DNA from: Wohlfahrtiimonas sp.
GTDB taxonomy: Bacteria > Pseudomonadota > Gammaproteobacteria > Cardiobacteriales > Wohlfahrtiimonadaceae
Reading direction: 5' to 3'
Assembly: GCA_030149965.1 (NCBI GenBank)
Contig: JASLHB010000098.1
Coordinates: 1-43,895 of the forward strand
DNA length: 43,895 bases
The position numbers and the translations under genes are program-made. The notes below the pieces were generated by a model that did no database searches, was not told the origin of the DNA, and saw only the letters and a program-made list of their open reading frames with translations. This document shows, piece by piece, positions 40,598-43,895 of the stretch (within the stretch, counting starts at the first letter, position 1; every line of letters begins with the position of its first letter).

Positions 40598-41944
40598 ATG
40601 ATTAAAAAAATACTAATCGCAAATCGTGGTGAAATTGCACTGCGTATTTTGCGAGCTTGTAAAGAAATGAATATTGAAACTGTTGCGGTTTATTCCACAG
40701 CAGATAGAGATTTAAAACATGTGCTTTTAGCAGATGACTCTATCTGTATTGGACCACCACAATCTTTTTCAAGCTACTTAAACATGCCACAATTGATTGC
40801 AGCTGCAGAATTAACTGATGCTGATGCAATTCACCCTGGTTATGGTTTCTTAGCAGAAAATGCTGACTTTGCTGAACGTGTTGAAGAATCTGGCTTTGTA
40901 TTCATCGGTCCACGCGCTGAAACAATTCGCTTAATGGGCGATAAAGTTTCTGCTAAGAAAGCAATGATTGAAGCTGGCGTTCCATGTGTTCCAGGTTCTC
41001 CTGGCGCATTGACAGACGATGGCAAAGCTAACTTGAAATTGGGTGAAGAAATTGGTTATCCAGTAATCATCAAGGCTTCAGGCGGCGGCGGCGGTCGTGG
41101 TATGCGCGTTGTTCATAAAGCAAGTGACCTATTATCTGCGATTGAATTAACAAAAGCAGAAGCAAGCGCAGCATTTGGCAATCCAATGGTTTACATGGAA
41201 AAATTCCTTGAAAAACCTCGCCATGTAGAAATCCAAATTTTGTCTGACGAACATGGCAATGCTGTTTACTTAGGTGAACGTGATTGCTCAATGCAACGTC
41301 GTCATCAAAAAGTATTGGAAGAAGCATTGGCACCTGGCATTACAGATGAAGAACGCCGTAGAATCGGTGAATCATGTGTGAATGCGTGTAAACGTATTGG
41401 TTATCGTGGTGCTGGTACATTTGAATTCTTGTATGAAAATGGTGAGTTCTACTTCATCGAAATGAATACACGTATTCAAGTTGAGCATCCTGTTTCTGAA
41501 TTAGTAACAGGCATTGACTTAATCCGTGCACAGATTGATATCGCTAATGGCAAGCCATTAAAATTCACACAAGAAGATATCAAATTCTCTGGTCATGCAA
41601 TCGAATGCCGTATCAATGCGGAAGATCCCAAGTCTTTCTTACCTTCACCAGGAACAATTACAACATTCGTTCCACCTGGTGGCCCTGGTATTCGCGTAGA
41701 TACACACATTTATGCTGGCTATAAAGTTCCGCCTTACTATGATTCAATGATTGGTAAAATCATTGCTCACGGTCACACACGTGATATCGCAATTGCTCGC
41801 TTACGCACAGCATTGCAAGAAACTGTGATCGAAGGCATCAAGACAAATATCCCATTACATTTGAAGATTTTGAATGATCCAAACTTCATCAAAGGTGGTA
41901 CGGATATTCACTACTTGGAAAAAATGTTGAAAGAATCTGATTAA
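40598..41944 (+). CDS. accC: Biotin carboxylase subunit of acetyl-CoA carboxylase
   Basis: ATP-dependent carboxylation of the biotin on AccB. The 448-residue protein is an ATP-grasp enzyme. Motifs: ILIANRGEIALRILRAC, HPGYGFLAENADFAE, the glycine-rich ATP loop VIIKASGGGGGRGMRVV, VYLGERDCSMQRRHQKV, and EMNTRIQVEHPVSE. Follows accB by 15 bp and ends at a strong terminator. AccD appears at the right edge of the window, in the same direction about 2 kb on. Confidence 0.98.
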   Translation: MIKKILIANRGEIALRILRACKEMNIETVAVYSTADRDLKHVLLADDSICIGPPQSFSSYLNMPQLIAAAELTDADAIHPGYGFLAENADFAERVEESGFVFIGPRAETIRLMGDKVSAKKAMIEAGVPCVPGSPGALTDDGKANLKLGEEIGYPVIIKASGGGGGRGMRVVHKASDLLSAIELTKAEASAAFGNPMVYMEKFLEKPRHVEIQILSDEHGNAVYLGERDCSMQRRHQKVLEEALAPGITDEERRRIGESCVNACKRIGYRGAGTFEFLYENGEFYFIEMNTRIQVEHPVSELVTGIDLIRAQIDIANGKPLKFTQEDIKFSGHAIECRINAEDPKSFLPSPGTITTFVPPGGPGIRVDTHIYAGYKVPPYYDSMIGKIIAHGHTRDIAIARLRTALQETVIEGIKTNIPLHLKILNDPNFIKGGTDIHYLEKMLKESD

Positions 41945-41967
41945 TTATCCGAATTTTTCTTATACTA

Positions 41968-41996
41968 AAAAAACCCTGTGAAGAACAGGGTTTTTT
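41968..41996. terminator. Bidirectional terminator between accC and the pilin gene
   Basis: AAAAAACCCTG, loop TGAAGAA, CAGGGTTTTTT: an 11-bp stem with A/T tails on both sides, 23 bp after accC and 8 bp before the pilin stop, serving both. Confidence 0.9.
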
Positions 41997-42004
41997 ATTC
42001 AATT

Positions 42005-42559
42005 TTATTTTTCTTCTGGTATTAACAAATCTGCACGGCAATTTGCAGGCAACCATTTACCTTGCAATTGCCCTGCGCCCTTTTGTGTTGGGTTTCTGCT
42101 AGCATTAATTTTATTACATTTCCAACGAATTGAACCGCCTGATTTTACATTAATCGCCACCATAGATAGTGCACCATTATGCTCAGGCACTTCTGTTAAT
42201 TTAGGATCACTTGGTGCACGAGTATAAGCATTATCACCTGTTACTTTCTGATTATAATAAATAACAATTGCACTTGAGCCTCCTTTACCATCTGATAATG
42301 CAACACCATCGACAGCTTGCCCTGTGATTTGATTCGCAGGTGCTAAACCTGCCTCTGCATTACTTTTTGGCCATTTTCCATTTGTAGAGAAAAACTCTGT
42401 TGCTGCCATTCTTGCACCAGAAGCTAATGCAATACCTTCTGATACGTATGTTCTACGTGTGTAATCTTGATAAGCTGGCAAAGCCATCATTGATAAAATA
42501 CCAATGATCGCCACTACAATCATAAGCTCAATCAGTGTGAAACCTTTATTATTTTTCAT
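42005..42559 (-). CDS. pilA: Type IV pilin (PilA-like)
   Basis: The 184-residue protein has the prepilin leader MKNNKG and FTLIELMIVVAIIGILSMMALPAYQDYTRR, with Glu5 of the mature N-terminus. The C-terminal disulphide loop is formed by IRWKCNKINA and PANCRADL. The sequence between (Ser/Gly-rich, GKGGSSAIVIYY) is variable-type. GGAG lies 5 nt before the ATG. It resembles major pilins of the PilA/FimA type; paralogue at 29649. PilS/PilR in this window are expected to activate pilA via sigma-54, but I found no convincing -24/-12 promoter here. Gene symbol is by family resemblance, not proof of being the major subunit. Confidence 0.88.
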   Translation of the reverse strand: MKNNKGFTLIELMIVVAIIGILSMMALPAYQDYTRRTYVSEGIALASGARMAATEFFSTNGKWPKSNAEAGLAPANQITGQAVDGVALSDGKGGSSAIVIYYNQKVTGDNAYTRAPSDPKLTEVPEHNGALSMVAINVKSGGSIRWKCNKINASRNPTQKGAGQLQGKWLPANCRADLLIPEEK

Positions 42560-42746
42560 CTTAACTCCACATAAAATATTTTTAATATTTGTGATAAGTT
42601 AATTTTATAAGAATTTTTTAGTAAAATAAAGAAAGTTTATGTAAATATGATTGCCGATTTTATAGATTATAAAAACACAAAGCATTAAATGATTAATCAT
42701 AAGATTGTATTTATATTTTTTAATATAATATAGCAATCAAACAAAA

Positions 42747-42796
42747 CCAATAAAAAACCAATAAAAAACCAATAAGAATCTTAACTTATTGGTTTT
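42747..42796 (-). terminator. Terminator of sufT with tandem 11-bp repeats
   Basis: AAAACCAATAAG (42765-42776) and CTTATTGGTTTT (42785-42796) form a 12-bp stem. The CCAATAAAAAA unit starts at 42747, 42758 and 42769, three tandem copies with an 11-bp period; on the minus strand each contributes a T-run. It lies about 38 bp after the sufT stop. Confidence 0.8.
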
Positions 42797-42833
42797 AACA
42801 CAATATTTTCATACAAAATTATATGAATAGTAG

Positions 42834-43223
42834 CTACAACATATTCAACTCTAACTTAGCACGCAAAGACATACGTTCTGGCGTCCAGAACGGTTCCCAC
42901 ACTAAATCTACGATACATTCTGTAATCTCAGTTGAAGCCATCACAGCATTCTGAACCCATTCAGGCATTGAACCCGCAACTGGGCAGCCTGGTGCAGTTA
43001 ATGTCATATCAATTTTAATTTTGAATTGATCTTCCGTTGTGTCTAAAAATTCGATTACATAAATCAAACCTAATTCATAGATATCCACTGGAATTTCTGG
43101 ATCATAAACACGCTTGATATTCGCAATGATATCTTCAACAATTGCTTCACTTGCCTCAGTTTTTTCAATACCTTCAGCGTAGTAAATTACGGCTTCATTG
43201 GGATTTTTTTCTACATCACTCAT
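42834..43223 (-). CDS. sufT: SufT-type (DUF59/MIP18) Fe-S assembly protein
   Basis: The 129-residue protein is a single DUF59 domain with the family motifs YDPEIPVDIYELGLIY and TLTAPGCPVAGSMPEW, and the SufT-specific WEPFWTPERMS near the end. SufT proteins help mature Fe-S proteins, especially under high demand. The conserved Cys in APGCP is present. It follows sufU by 15 bp, in an operon. N-terminal residues 1-30 are variable. Confidence 0.9.
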   Translation of the reverse strand: MSDVEKNPNEAVIYYAEGIEKTEASEAIVEDIIANIKRVYDPEIPVDIYELGLIYVIEFLDTTEDQFKIKIDMTLTAPGCPVAGSMPEWVQNAVMASTEITECIVDLVWEPFWTPERMSLRAKLELNML

Positions 43224-43238
43224 TCAATAATCCTTACA

Positions 43239-43694
43239 TTACTCTGTTTTAACGGGGTCGTTGTTTTCAGTCAATGCTGCATGAAGCGCATGCCATGATA
43301 ATGTTGCACATTTAACGCGCGCAGGATATTTCTTAACGCCAGTCAAAATTGCCAAACGACCTAAACCGCTGCTATCAACGTCATCATCAGATGTTACTGC
43401 ATTATGGAAAAGATGATAAAGCGCTTCAGCTTCTTCAATCGTTTTTCCTTTGACTGCTTCTGTCATCAAAGAACTAGAGGCTGTAGAAATTGCACAACCT
43501 TCACCTTTAAATGCCACATCTTGAATCACACCGTTATCATCAACAGTTAAAAATACTTTAATTTGATCACCACACAATGGATTATGCCCACGGGCAGAAT
43601 GCGTTGCAGGATCAATCACACGAAAATTACGAGGTTTTTTATTGTGATCAAGAATTACTTCTTGGTACAACGCCTGTAAATCTGAATCCATCAT
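43239..43694 (-). CDS. sufU: SufU-type Fe-S/sulphur transfer protein
   Basis: The 151-residue protein is an IscU-fold SufU. Cys41, Asp43, Cys67 and Cys129 lie in GHNPLCGDQIK, FKGEGCAIS and PARVKCATLSW, matching the zinc ligands of B. subtilis SufU. The longer segment between the second and third Cys (with GLGRLAILTGVKKYPARVKCATL) is the SufU-specific insertion, so it is not IscU. SufU accepts persulphide from SufS. Here sufU-sufT stand apart from sufBCDS, which must lie elsewhere. The start may be the next Met. TATAAT (minus, 43738-43733) supplies a -10. Confidence 0.92.
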   Translation of the reverse strand: MMDSDLQALYQEVILDHNKKPRNFRVIDPATHSARGHNPLCGDQIKVFLTVDDNGVIQDVAFKGEGCAISTASSSLMTEAVKGKTIEEAEALYHLFHNAVTSDDDVDSSGLGRLAILTGVKKYPARVKCATLSWHALHAALTENNDPVKTE

Positions 43695-43732
43695 TTTGTC
43701 TTGCTCATCATATAGGACTAAAAGAGTTCACA

Positions 43733-43738
43733 ATTATA
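43733..43738 (-). promoter_or_regulatory. Putative -10 of the sufUT promoter
   Basis: Minus-strand TATAAT, 40 nt before the sufU ATG; no convincing -35 is found 16-18 bp upstream, so the promoter may rely on an activator. Confidence 0.4.
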
Positions 43739-43851
43739 CGCCCTTTTTAAATTAACCGCATTAAGAATGCCATTAAATTCTGCTCTATTGAGTATTTATT
43801 CGGAATAATTTATCATTGCTAATCCACTTCAACTTAGTTAAAGGTGTATCA

Positions 43852-43895
43852 ATGAGTTCATGGTTCGACCGTCTTAACCCAATGCGTATCAAAAG
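43852..43895 (+). CDS. accD: Probable acetyl-CoA carboxylase carboxyltransferase beta subunit (partial)
   Basis: Only the first 14 codons (MSSWFDRLNPMRIK) are present; the gene runs off the right edge. The start MS(S)WFDRL is the usual beginning of AccD, and AAGG lies 9 nt upstream. With accB and accC about 2 kb away this is plausible, but the zinc finger and catalytic domain are outside the window. Confidence 0.5.
   Translation, partial: MSSWFDRLNPMRIK

Noticed and set aside
42560..42660. A sigma-54 promoter (CGGCA ... TTTACAT, minus strand) before the pilin gene
   Set aside because: The -24 half resembles TGGCA, but the GC of the -12 element is missing at the required spacing.
42747..42779. 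Short direct repeats as a CRISPR or iteron array
   Set aside because: Units are 11 bp, contiguous, without spacers, and form part of a terminator.
1..43895. tRNA, rRNA, insertion sequences or prophage genes
   Set aside because: I looked in all gaps and saw no cloverleaf, transposase, integrase or phage-type coding sequence.

Overview
The window is an ordinary chromosomal segment of a low-GC (I estimate 35-40%), rod-type gammaproteobacterium with type IV pili. PykF, RluA, GreB, GltS, PilS/PilR, MltD-like and CarAB all look gammaproteobacterial. The mix of PilSR, a SufU-type scaffold, pilins with a C-terminal disulphide loop and AT-rich intergenes would fit Cardiobacteriales (Ignatzschineria/Wohlfahrtiimonas-like); that placement is inference. 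I see no rRNA, tRNA, insertion sequence, prophage or CRISPR array.

Layout. At 1-240, minus strand, a tryptophan-type attenuator (promoter, 26-codon leader peptide with tandem Trp codons, antiterminator, terminator) precedes a gene cut by the left edge, probably trpE. At 337-9923, minus strand, runs grxD, a terminator, upp, slt, a DUF2726-like membrane protein, pilS, pilR, cinA, mutT and pykF, with several one-base stop/start overlaps. At 10018-13479, minus strand, lie proA, a small unknown gene, an ankyrin-repeat gene, a LysE-family exporter and a Lys/Ala-rich exported helical protein. At 13650-15076 there is an unknown gene, a ModE-type DNA-binding domain protein and greB.

15335-22832 is an amino-acid/purine block: gltS, a LysR regulator, a DadA-like oxidoreductase, a MarR regulator divergent from guaD across a striking operator, a dicarboxylate/glutamate symporter and a RidA-family protein. 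22997-23897 holds two tandem four-cysteine LprI-like secreted paralogues. 23937-29453 holds pirin and carAB; carAB is preceded by a leader ORF that runs straight through a terminator hairpin, resembling the pyrBI attenuator of enterics. 29649-33228 holds a type IV pilin-like gene, a YgiD-type dioxygenase, a duplicated-domain secreted protein and rluA. 33234-39211 holds RarD, a CPA1 Na+/H+ antiporter, an unknown protein, an aromatic amino acid permease and an MltD-like lipoprotein. 39621-41944 is aroQ-accB-accC behind a near-consensus promoter. 42005-43694 holds a second pilin and a sufT/sufU pair, divergent from a gene start at the right edge that looks like accD.

The most interesting signals are regulatory: three terminator hairpins preceded or overlapped by short leader ORFs (trp, carAB, upp), two of them on pyrimidine genes; a 13-bp perfect inverted repeat with extra half-sites between marR and guaD; a LysR-type T-N11-A palindrome ahead of gltS; and hairpins that cover the ribosome-binding regions of the lysR and dadA genes. 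At protein level, notable items are a CinA whose deamidase domain has lost its signature, a DUF2726-like protein with degenerate acidic residues, and a secreted protein built from a duplicated unnamed domain.
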